Shown here piece after piece: positions 8,792 through 16,010 of a stretch of DNA of 64,000 bases. This DNA is from Methyloprofundus sp. (GTDB lineage Bacteria > Pseudomonadota > Gammaproteobacteria > Methylococcales > Methylomonadaceae). Numbering within the stretch: position 1 is the first letter of the stretch; each line of letters opens with the position of its first letter. The stretch spans positions 1,612,001 through 1,676,000 of the forward strand of contig AP023240.1 in the NCBI GenBank assembly GCA_016592635.1. Reading direction: 5' to 3'. The translations under genes and the position numbers were made by a program. Under the pieces are notes generated by a model. The model worked only from the letters and a program-made list of their open reading frames with translations, made no database searches and was not told the origin of the DNA.

Positions 8792-9181
8792 ATGCAAAAG
8801 AAAATACAACAGTTACAAGTTGCATTAGAGCAAGATGCAGACATTAAACTAGCCATTTTATTTGGATCTTGTGCTAAAGAAAGTGCAACGTTTGCAAGTG
8901 ATATAGATATTGCAATTAAACTAGGTCAGCCCCTTATTGGCGAAAAGAAATTAAGGCTTATTGGATTAATCGCTGAAAAAATAGGTAGATCCGTTGATTT
9001 GGTTGACCTGCAAAAAGTAGGTGAGCCATTACTAAGTCAAATCATTAAAGATGGCATTATCATAAAAGGAAGTCAGCAAATGTTTGTAGATTTGGCGATA
9101 AAAAATGTTTATGCAAATGAAGATTTTTTACCTTACATCAAACGGTCTTTAAGAGCACGGAGAGCAATGTGGATCAAATAA
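8792..9181 (+). CDS. Orphan minimal nucleotidyltransferase (MntA-like)
   Basis: This is a 129-residue Pol-beta superfamily minimal nucleotidyltransferase. The signature GS-x10-DxD is intact (G25 S26, D37 and D39), as in MntA antitoxins that AMPylate their HepT toxin. No HepT-like gene follows, so it is an orphan. It could be a stray antitoxin or act on the HepT at 9806. I start at the ATG at 8792, about 10 bases after AAGGA; a GTG at 8786 is the alternative. It follows the ATPase by only 13 bases, so it may ride on the EPS transcript. Confidence 0.78.
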   Translation: MQKKIQQLQVALEQDADIKLAILFGSCAKESATFASDIDIAIKLGQPLIGEKKLRLIGLIAEKIGRSVDLVDLQKVGEPLLSQIIKDGIIIKGSQQMFVDLAIKNVYANEDFLPYIKRSLRARRAMWIK

Positions 9182-9188
9182 TACTGGA

Positions 9189-9210
9189 TAGGAGGGGCTT
9201 TTAGCCGCGA
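9189..9210 (+). repeat. Partial copy of dispersed palindromic repeat (family A)
   Basis: The 22 bases here are identical to the left arm of the hairpin at 53436-53457 (core GGAGGGGCTTTTAGCCGCGA). The right arm is not preserved here. It lies directly after the orphan nucleotidyltransferase stop and may mark a recombination junction. Confidence 0.75.
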
Positions 9211-9310
9211 CCAGCAGAACTAAAGTAGGTATAAATAGTATGCGTAGAATGAAATGCCTGCTGATAGAATAATAATTACATTACTCTGTGTTAAATGGAT
9301 AGCCCATGAG

Positions 9311-9335
9311 ATTCCTGCTAACAGCATGCAGGAAT
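9311..9335. repeat. Short inverted repeat (family B half-element)
   Basis: ATTCCTGC (9311-9318) and GCAGGAAT (9328-9335) form an 8-bp hairpin. A closely similar hairpin lies inside the 76-base element at 50413-50488, so this is a partial copy of that dispersed element. Confidence 0.65.
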
Positions 9336-9414
9336 AACGAAGCATAGCTGGAGAGTTATGGGTAATCAGGTAGTTTTTAGATAGAGTGAGCGAAAATAAT
9401 TTACCGAAGGACTT

Positions 9415-9873
9415 ATGGATAAACGCAGCAACTCAATGCAGTTAAATAAGCTAAAGCAGGTATTCGCAGAGCAAATAGACCTTGAGCTTGCTATATTAAT
9501 TGGTAGTCAGGCACAAGGTAATGCAACGGTACAGAGTGACTGGGATATAGCAATACGCTGGGTACGACAAATTGATCCAATGCAGCGAATAATAAAAACG
9601 GAAAACCTGCGGCGTATTTTAGGCAAGCAATTAGCATTGCCTGAAGTGAAAATTGATTTAGTTGAGCTAAGCACGGCTAAACTGGCTATGTGTGCAAATG
9701 TAGCGGAAGACGGTATGGTACTAAAAGGTGAAGACAGTTTGGCATGGGCGCACTTTTTACAGCGCACATGGCGTGAATTAGAAAATTTTTATTGGGATAA
9801 AATTTATGCGACTAGCAATTTATCAAGCCGAAACAGCCCGACTCGCAACGGAGCAAACGGCACTATTGGATGA
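9415..9873 (+). CDS. mntA: MntA family antitoxin nucleotidyltransferase
   Basis: This is a 152-residue minimal nucleotidyltransferase. In characterised pairs MntA transfers AMP onto a tyrosine of HepT and silences it. GS-x10-DxD is intact (G30 S31, D42, D44). The start has AAGGA 5 bases upstream. Its 3' end overlaps the hepT-like gene by 68 bases in another frame. The last 20 or so residues (rich in Ser/Asn/Arg) read like run-on sequence, so the true ancestral end may have been nearer 9815. The pair is the one apparently complete toxin-antitoxin module in this island. Confidence 0.85.
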   Translation: MDKRSNSMQLNKLKQVFAEQIDLELAILIGSQAQGNATVQSDWDIAIRWVRQIDPMQRIIKTENLRRILGKQLALPEVKIDLVELSTAKLAMCANVAEDGMVLKGEDSLAWAHFLQRTWRELENFYWDKIYATSNLSSRNSPTRNGANGTIG

Positions 9874-10222
9874 AGCGAGAAATATAATAATATCAGGTAA
9901 AAGCTTGTCCCGATTGGAGCAAAATGGTGTATTACATGCATTGCAAGTGCTGATAGAAAATGCAATTGGTAAAGCTAAACATTTACTAAAAGATGCACAA
10001 GAACCTGTTCCAGTCTCTGCCTATGATGCATTTGATACGCTTGCCAGGATAGGAAAAATAAGCCAATTAACATTAGAACAGTGGAATTTAGCAATTGGAC
10101 TGCGTAATCGCATCGTACATGAATATATGAACATTGATATGGGGCTTGTTTTACAACTAATTAAGGAAAAACAGTACAAGTTTATGACTGATTTCCTTTT
10201 AAGCCCGATTATAGTGGATTGA
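9806..10222 (+). CDS. hepT: HepT-like HEPN toxin (RNase)
   Basis: This is a 138-residue HEPN-domain protein. HepT toxins are RNases whose active site is R-x4-6-H-x-Y. Here RNRIVHEY supplies R100, H105 and Y107 (R-x4-H-x-Y). The tyrosine corresponds to the one AMPylated by MntA in studied systems. It is all-helical, with the family's usual length. The ATG lies inside the end of mntA with GGATA about 10 bases upstream, implying translational coupling. Its stop abuts a decayed Rpn-family gene. Confidence 0.85.
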   Translation: MRLAIYQAETARLATEQTALLDEARNIIISGKSLSRLEQNGVLHALQVLIENAIGKAKHLLKDAQEPVPVSAYDAFDTLARIGKISQLTLEQWNLAIGLRNRIVHEYMNIDMGLVLQLIKEKQYKFMTDFLLSPIIVD

Positions 10223-10800
10223 GATTATATTCAAAAGTGATCTCTGTGAACATTCTTTATTTTGATCTGGGGGTAGGGACTGATTACATATACAAAGGAT
10301 CAACCCGTTTTATAGGCCTGCATAAGCATGACCAACTAGAGCTTACCGAAAAACAAAAAGCACTCTTTAATAGAGAGAGTGTGGAATCACTTTACCCCGG
10401 ATATTATTTAATAAAAATAAATCGTTTCAACGATATAGCCAAAGACACGCTAGATGAATGGATCTATTTTCTAAAAAATGAAGAAATAAAAGACAATTTC
10501 ACTGCACAAGAGCTAAAAGAAGCGCAGGAAAACTAAGCCTCATGAAATTACCAGAAGACGAACAAAAGACCTATGAACATTATAAAGATGACCTAGATTA
10601 TCAAGCTAGCATGTTTGAATCATCTTTTGGGGATGGTTACAAAGAAGGGGAGGCTGTCGGGGAGGAAAGAGGAGAACTCAGGGGAGAAGCCAATGCAAAT
10701 AAAAGAATGGTGCTAAAGATGGTAAAAAAGAATACTCGATTGAAACGATATCAGAAGTGACTGGGCTATCAGAAACAGAAATTAGGTTGGTATTGAAATG
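10219..10800 (+). pseudogene. Decayed Rpn/PD-(D/E)XK 'putative transposase' family gene (C-terminal remnant)
   Basis: The frame at 10219-10536 reads ILYFDLGVGTDYIYKG ... LDEWIYFLKNEEIKDNF. It continues in a second frame at 10542-10760 as MKLPEDEQKTYEHYKDDL ... SMFESSFGDGYKEGE. This is the C-terminal half of Rpn-family recombination-promoting nucleases (TIGR01784-like). The N-terminal catalytic half is absent, since hepT begins where it should be. Two frameshifts, both at A-runs (about 10530 and 10729), break the rest. Out of frame, the tail still encodes ETISEVTGLSETEIRLVLK up to a stop at 10798-10800. Frameshifts in homopolymers could be sequencing errors, but the missing 5' half cannot. Confidence 0.8.
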
Positions 10801-10994
10801 AAAAAAATATCAATCGAGTCTGACCCCTTTAGTTTTCTTTAGTTTTGCCTTTAGTTTCTCAAATAAAAGAATAGTGCTAAAGATGCTAAAAAAAGAATAT
10901 TCGGTTGAAACGATATCAGAAGTGACTGGGCTATCAGAAGCAGAAATTGGATTGATATTGAAATGAATAAATATCAATCGAGTCTGACCCCTTT
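10697..10994 (+). repeat. Tandem duplicated tail of the Rpn-like gene
   Basis: 10697-10831 and 10861-10994 are near-identical direct repeats of about 134 bases, separated by 29 T-rich bases. Each holds the last codons of the Rpn-like gene and the shared trailer ATCAATCGAGTCTGACCCC. The second copy keeps the intact A-run that the first has lost. No gene is visible from here to 11042. Confidence 0.85.
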
Positions 10995-11041
10995 GAATAA
11001 GAATGTAACGAAGTCATGCGCACGTATAAAATAATAAAATA

Positions 11042-12262
11042 ATGAAACAAAGATATTATGCGTTGATTGGAAGGGTGTTAGGTTACGCTGGACAGTTTTT
11101 TATAATTGCAATTTTACCTTTAATTTTAACACCTGATTTATTTGCTAAATATAATTTAATTGTTCCTCTATTAATGCTTAGCTCTTCTCTGGCTTTTGGG
11201 TGGTTAAATGGAGCTGCATTTCGCTGGTCACATAAAATAGTTTCTAAAAGTCGCTATATTTACCGCAGTTCTATTGCCTTTTATTATACAGTGCTCTTGA
11301 TTATCATGGTTTTGTGCTCAGTAACGTTGTCTTTCATGGGATATATATATGAAGCCATTTTCCCTTTTATCGTGTTTGTCCTGTCGGTAAAGGATTATTT
11401 TTTGAAAGTCAGTAATGCTAGTGAAGATTATAAGAAGTTTGCATGGACAAACGGGTTTGTTTTAATTGGAAAGATTTCTTTTGTTTTATTAGTATTTAAA
11501 TTTAATCTAAATCACATTTATTGGATAATGTGCGCATTTTTAGGTAGTGAATTGTTTTTCATTATTCCTTTTATTGGAATTAAAAGAAAAATAAAAACAA
11601 TAAGGATTAAACGTTATTGTTATGTTTTAAAACGAATGCTGAATTATGGTGCACCATTAATAGCAGCATCAATGTCAGTCTGGTTGATATCGCTATCAGA
11701 TAGATATATTTTGGCATTTTATTTGAGTGAACTGGAAGTTGCAAATTACGTATTGATTTATCAATTTGCTGCAAATTCAATAACAATACCTATCATGTTT
11801 TTTATAACGATGTACTACCCAAAGCTTATTAAAATGGAACGTGATATTGGGCTGATGTCCACGTTAAAATATAATAATAAAATGTTAAATAAATATTTAT
11901 TAATTTCACCTATATATGGAATTATTTCCATATGTTTAATATGGATATTATTGGATGTTGTGTATAAACAATATAATGCTGATATTTTATTAGTTACTGT
12001 TATTGTATTTTCTCAAATTTTTTCTGGTGCAGGCCATTTTTATAATAAGAAATATGAACTTAATAATAATACCAAGTATATCGCAATTTCAGTTTTTTTT
12101 GCTGCTATTATAAATGTGGTAGGGAATTTTTATATGATTCCTCGTATGGGATTAATAGGTGCCTCATATAGTTCATTGATAGCTTATTTGTTTTTAATTA
12201 TTTTCACAAAGAGAGCTGACAAAATAATGTCATTTAAGATTGAAACAGTGAGTAAAAAATGA
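11042..12262 (+). CDS. Wzx-type polysaccharide repeat-unit flippase
   Basis: This is a 406-residue polytopic protein with about 12 membrane segments and the MATE/oligosaccharide-flippase look (MKQRYYALIGRVLGYAGQFF at the start, a second half beginning LNYGAPLIAASMSVWL). Its predicted role is to flip lipid-linked repeat units across the inner membrane. No good ribosome site precedes the ATG. Its stop overlaps the next start (ATGA). It begins a markedly AT-rich block (to about 18.2 kb), typical of exchanged O-unit or EPS-unit genes. Confidence 0.88.
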   Translation: MKQRYYALIGRVLGYAGQFFIIAILPLILTPDLFAKYNLIVPLLMLSSSLAFGWLNGAAFRWSHKIVSKSRYIYRSSIAFYYTVLLIIMVLCSVTLSFMGYIYEAIFPFIVFVLSVKDYFLKVSNASEDYKKFAWTNGFVLIGKISFVLLVFKFNLNHIYWIMCAFLGSELFFIIPFIGIKRKIKTIRIKRYCYVLKRMLNYGAPLIAASMSVWLISLSDRYILAFYLSELEVANYVLIYQFAANSITIPIMFFITMYYPKLIKMERDIGLMSTLKYNNKMLNKYLLISPIYGIISICLIWILLDVVYKQYNADILLVTVIVFSQIFSGAGHFYNKKYELNNNTKYIAISVFFAAIINVVGNFYMIPRMGLIGASYSSLIAYLFLIIFTKRADKIMSFKIETVSKK

Positions 12263-13266
12263 GAGTTTTATTTATAGGTACAAAAGTTCAACCAGATAAT
12301 ATGGAGTATCATATAGTTAATACTCTAGAGAAAATGGGACATAAAGTTTTTGGTTTTGATATTAAAACTATAATAAATTGTAATGAAAGTATTGATAAGT
12401 ATTTTAATTTTTTTGCTAGAACAATTTTACGAGAGCCAGAAAGAATATTAGAGAAAAAATTAGCAAATTATGCAAAGAAAATATCTCCAGATATTGTTAT
12501 AGTGCTACTTGGTAATATGGTCTCCCCTAAAACAATTGTATTATTGAAAAAACATTTAGATGTCCCTATAGTTTGTTGGTGTCAGGATGCATTATCTACC
12601 ATAGGGCGGCAATATATGATGGGTGCTCCTTATGATGCTGTTTTTTTGAAAGATCATTATATGGTTGATTTATATAATAATATGATTGGAGATAGGTTTA
12701 TATATTTGGCAGAAGCTTGTAACCCTTCTATGCATTATTATGAGTTACCTAAAGGTAAGGATTTAAAGCACTACGAGTGTGATATTACAACAGCAGGTAG
12801 TCTGTATTATTACAGGCAAGAAATTCTTAAGCCACTAGCAGCCCATTATAAATTAAAAGTATGGGGATCTATGCCTGATTGGTTGAGTTATGAATTGAGA
12901 GTTAGGCATACTAAAGAGTATGTAACTGGAAAAACAAAACGGTTTGCTTTTTCAGCAGCAAAAATTGTTTTAAATACTATGCATTTTGCTGAAATTGATG
13001 GATTAAATTGTCGATTTTTTGAGATCCTTGGATGCGGTGGCTTTCAATTGGTATCGGATAAAAGTGAGGTGCATAAATATCTTGAAGTTGGAAAGGAAGT
13101 GGAGACATTTAGGGATAAAAATGAGTTGATTGAAAAAGTCGATTATTATTTGAAAGAACCTGAAAAAAGAAAAAAAATTGCTATGCAAGGGATGCAGCGT
13201 GCGCACAATAATCATACTTATACGCATAGATTAAATGAATTGTTTGAAGTAACAAGTAAGTTATAA
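12259..13266 (+). CDS. Glycosyltransferase, CgeB-like GT-B fold
   Basis: This 335-residue probable glycosyltransferase resembles the CgeB / Glyco_trans_1_2 group. It has an N-terminal Rossmann half (MRVLFIGTKVQPDNMEYHIV) and a C-terminal half with LNTMHFAEIDGLNCRFFEILGCGGFQL followed by the helix HKYLEVGKEVETFRDKNEL. This is the donor-binding pattern of that group. It has no membrane segment and is probably a cytosolic enzyme assembling the repeat unit. It overlaps the flippase gene by 4 bases. Sugar specificity cannot be read from the sequence. Confidence 0.8.
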   Translation: MRVLFIGTKVQPDNMEYHIVNTLEKMGHKVFGFDIKTIINCNESIDKYFNFFARTILREPERILEKKLANYAKKISPDIVIVLLGNMVSPKTIVLLKKHLDVPIVCWCQDALSTIGRQYMMGAPYDAVFLKDHYMVDLYNNMIGDRFIYLAEACNPSMHYYELPKGKDLKHYECDITTAGSLYYYRQEILKPLAAHYKLKVWGSMPDWLSYELRVRHTKEYVTGKTKRFAFSAAKIVLNTMHFAEIDGLNCRFFEILGCGGFQLVSDKSEVHKYLEVGKEVETFRDKNELIEKVDYYLKEPEKRKKIAMQGMQRAHNNHTYTHRLNELFEVTSKL

Positions 13267-13313
13267 TTAATATTAGTTTAATATATGATTTTTTTAATTA
13301 GAAGTGAAAAATA

Positions 13314-14777
13314 ATGCAATTTCTTGAAAGTATGGATGTGCGTAGTTTTAATAAGAATAGTGGTTGGTTTTTCTTTTTCTTTTTTACATCATCTATAACT
13401 ATTTTTTCACTATCAATTTTTAATAGCTCACATTTTGACTTTTATAGGGTGTGTTATGTGGTTATATTTTTTAATATTTCTGCTTTACCATTTTTTTTTA
13501 TGGATAAAAGTAAAGGGCGATATGTGCTAATGGTTATTTTTCTCCCTCTTTATTTTGTGTTATTTTGTATAGGTGATTTTTTTAGCATTTTAGGAATTGA
13601 GGATAAATTAGCAAAGGAAACTAAGAGTATTGAAAGTGCCGTAGATGGTATTATTATAATTGGGGGTGTTTGTTATATTTTTGGATATATGTTTTTAATT
13701 TCAATTACAAAAAAAAAATGGAAAGGTTGGTTTAGTGATGAATGGGATTTTAAAAAAATAAAAATAGCGGGGGTTTTATGTTGGATGCTTGGTACATGGG
13801 CATTTATTACTATTTTCTTTTTTAAAGAGACGAGTCAGTTACCCCTTAGTATAGTTTCAAATTTAAAAAACTTTTCATTAATTGGAGTGATAATGTTGAC
13901 TTATCATTATTTGTCAAAGAATGATAAGTCAACATTATTTATACTATTGTTTATAGGGGGAGGGCAATTATTTCTAGGATTTGTTGCAAATACTAAGGAA
14001 GTGTCTTTTATTATCCCAGTAGTATATTTAATTATTGGGTTTATATCAAAAGGAAGGATTAATAAAAAAATATTGGTATCGCTAGTGGCGTTGATGGTTG
14101 TATATATTTCTTTTTTTAATGTATATCGTTTGTTTGTGATGCAAATAAATAATAAAACTCCATTACAAGCAGTTCAGAGTTTATCACAATCTATAGATAC
14201 AGTATTAAGCAACCTAAATACGAAGCATGTGGATAATAAGAAGAAAAGTAGTAGTTTTCTTAAAGAAAGAATTGAGACACGAAAGTATATTATTATTCTT
14301 GTAAATGGTATTGAAAAAGGCGTACCTACCATGGATGGGTATACTTTAAACTTGTTTTTTAAATCATTTATACCAAGGGTTTTTTGGCCAAATAAACCAG
14401 AAATATCAATTGGTAAATTATTTAATCATGAATTTAATATTTCTGCTTCTAAGTTAACTTATATTCCAGCGACTCATCTTGGCGAATTTTATTGGAATTT
14501 TAAAATGCCAGGTGTTGTTGTCGGTATGTTTTTTATTGGATTTTTTATGGCTTATATATCAAAAATGACAGATTTAAGTGTTAAAGTCACTTTGCCGCGG
14601 GTAATCATTATAATGATGGTTATTTATATTACTTGTGTTAGATTTGAGGCAGATTGGGCTCAACAATATTCTAATGTTGTACGAGCGTTGGTAATTATTT
14701 ATTTTTTGAATTTATTTTTGCGTAAAAAAGTAAAAAAAAGTAATCCTTATTATGAAAATTTGGTTGATGATAAATGA
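13314..14777 (+). CDS. Wzy-like repeat-unit polymerase
   Basis: This 487-residue protein has about a dozen hydrophobic segments and one large extracytoplasmic loop (about residues 275-370). The loop contains TRKYIIILVNGIEKGVPTMD and IPRVFWPNKPEIS, a pattern seen in O-antigen ligase/polymerase-like proteins. Its position between a Wzx and glycosyltransferases supports polymerase. Sequence conservation in this family is poor, so function rests on topology and context. It overlaps the next gene by 4 bases. Confidence 0.78.
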   Translation: MQFLESMDVRSFNKNSGWFFFFFFTSSITIFSLSIFNSSHFDFYRVCYVVIFFNISALPFFFMDKSKGRYVLMVIFLPLYFVLFCIGDFFSILGIEDKLAKETKSIESAVDGIIIIGGVCYIFGYMFLISITKKKWKGWFSDEWDFKKIKIAGVLCWMLGTWAFITIFFFKETSQLPLSIVSNLKNFSLIGVIMLTYHYLSKNDKSTLFILLFIGGGQLFLGFVANTKEVSFIIPVVYLIIGFISKGRINKKILVSLVALMVVYISFFNVYRLFVMQINNKTPLQAVQSLSQSIDTVLSNLNTKHVDNKKKSSSFLKERIETRKYIIILVNGIEKGVPTMDGYTLNLFFKSFIPRVFWPNKPEISIGKLFNHEFNISASKLTYIPATHLGEFYWNFKMPGVVVGMFFIGFFMAYISKMTDLSVKVTLPRVIIIMMVIYITCVRFEADWAQQYSNVVRALVIIYFLNLFLRKKVKKSNPYYENLVDDK

Positions 14778-15994
14778 AAGTAGCAATTGTAGTACCTTCA
14801 ATACATGATGGTGGTGGTGTTCCAGCAGTTGCAAAATATCTATATGATATTTTGTCAATTAAATATCAATGTCAATTAGTATCAGTAAGTACATCACTAA
14901 ACGATTCTTTTAGTATAAAATTATTTTCGCCCAGCACTTGGGGGAGAGGTATTAGGGTAGATAAGAGTCTATGGGAAGGGAAGGAGGTCTTGAATGTGGG
15001 GGCATTTCTTACAGAATTTGAGTCTCAGCGTTATATGCCTAGAATTGAATTAACCGAGTTATTAAATCAGTACGATGTGGTGCAAATTGTTTCAGGTGCA
15101 CCTGCATGGGCTTATTTAGCTAAAAATGTACAAGTGCCAGTTTTTCTACAGACCGCTACTTTGCTTAAAGAAGAAAGAAAGAAAGTAATAGAGGGAGCTA
15201 AAGGGTTAAGAAGATTGTATCTACAGTTCTCAACATTTATAGGAGGTATGATCGAAAAAAAAGCACTCAAGGTCATCGATGTCGTTTTCGTTGAGAATTT
15301 CTGGATGAAAGAATATTTAGCTGAAGTGTTAGGAGAGCATAAAGTACTTATGGCTCCACCAGGCGTTGATTCAGTATTATTCATACCTAAAGAGCATAAT
15401 AGCAATCAACATATTGATAACAAATATATTGTTTCAGTAGGTCGGTTTAATGATAAACGTAAAAATATTCACTTGTTATTTGAAGCGTATTCGTTAATGA
15501 GTAATTTAAATGATAACACACCATTATTATTTTTAGCTGGATTGTCTGGACCTTCCGAGGAAGATTGGCTATATGCTGATAGATTGAATATCCGAGAAAA
15601 TATAAGATTTAAAAAAGATATTTTAGATGATGAATTAGTAACTTTATTACAAAATGCTGAGTTTTTTGTGTGTTCTTCCGATGAAGAAGGTTTCGGTATT
15701 GCAATGATTGAAGCACTCTCATGCGGCATACCCGTTATTTCCACTAGATGTGGTGGCCCTGAAACTTTTATGCGTCATGGAATTAATGGTTATCTGGTTG
15801 AAAATAATAACGCTACTGAGTTAGCTGAGCGAATGAATGAGTTATCAATAAATGATAATTTAAGATTTAAAATGGGGTTAACTGCTAGGAAAATTGTTGA
15901 AGATGAATTTTCAAATAATGCGACAAGTAGAGTCTTTTTAAATAAGTATGAAGAGATAGCTGTGAACCTAAATACAAGTAAAGAGTATTTATAA
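14774..15994 (+). CDS. Glycosyltransferase family 4 (GT-B)
   Basis: This is a 406-residue retaining GT-B enzyme. The N-terminal acceptor domain opens MKVAIVVPSIHDGGGVPAVA with a Gly-rich loop. The C-terminal Glycos_transf_1 domain shows YIVSVGRFNDKRKNIHLL and the E-x7-E motif region SSDEEGFGIAMIEALSCGIP, with G-x-P-V following. It is cytosolic, may be peripherally membrane-bound, and adds a sugar to the repeat unit. It is translationally coupled to the polymerase (ATGA overlap). Confidence 0.9.
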   Translation: MKVAIVVPSIHDGGGVPAVAKYLYDILSIKYQCQLVSVSTSLNDSFSIKLFSPSTWGRGIRVDKSLWEGKEVLNVGAFLTEFESQRYMPRIELTELLNQYDVVQIVSGAPAWAYLAKNVQVPVFLQTATLLKEERKKVIEGAKGLRRLYLQFSTFIGGMIEKKALKVIDVVFVENFWMKEYLAEVLGEHKVLMAPPGVDSVLFIPKEHNSNQHIDNKYIVSVGRFNDKRKNIHLLFEAYSLMSNLNDNTPLLFLAGLSGPSEEDWLYADRLNIRENIRFKKDILDDELVTLLQNAEFFVCSSDEEGFGIAMIEALSCGIPVISTRCGGPETFMRHGINGYLVENNNATELAERMNELSINDNLRFKMGLTARKIVEDEFSNNATSRVFLNKYEEIAVNLNTSKEYL

Positions 15995-16010
15995 AAAATT
16001 GGGGGCTAAC

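Noticed and set aside
10542..10760. Independent 72-residue protein
   Set aside because: Its sequence continues the Rpn-family tail from the frame ending at 10536, so it is a fragment of the pseudogene rather than a separate gene.
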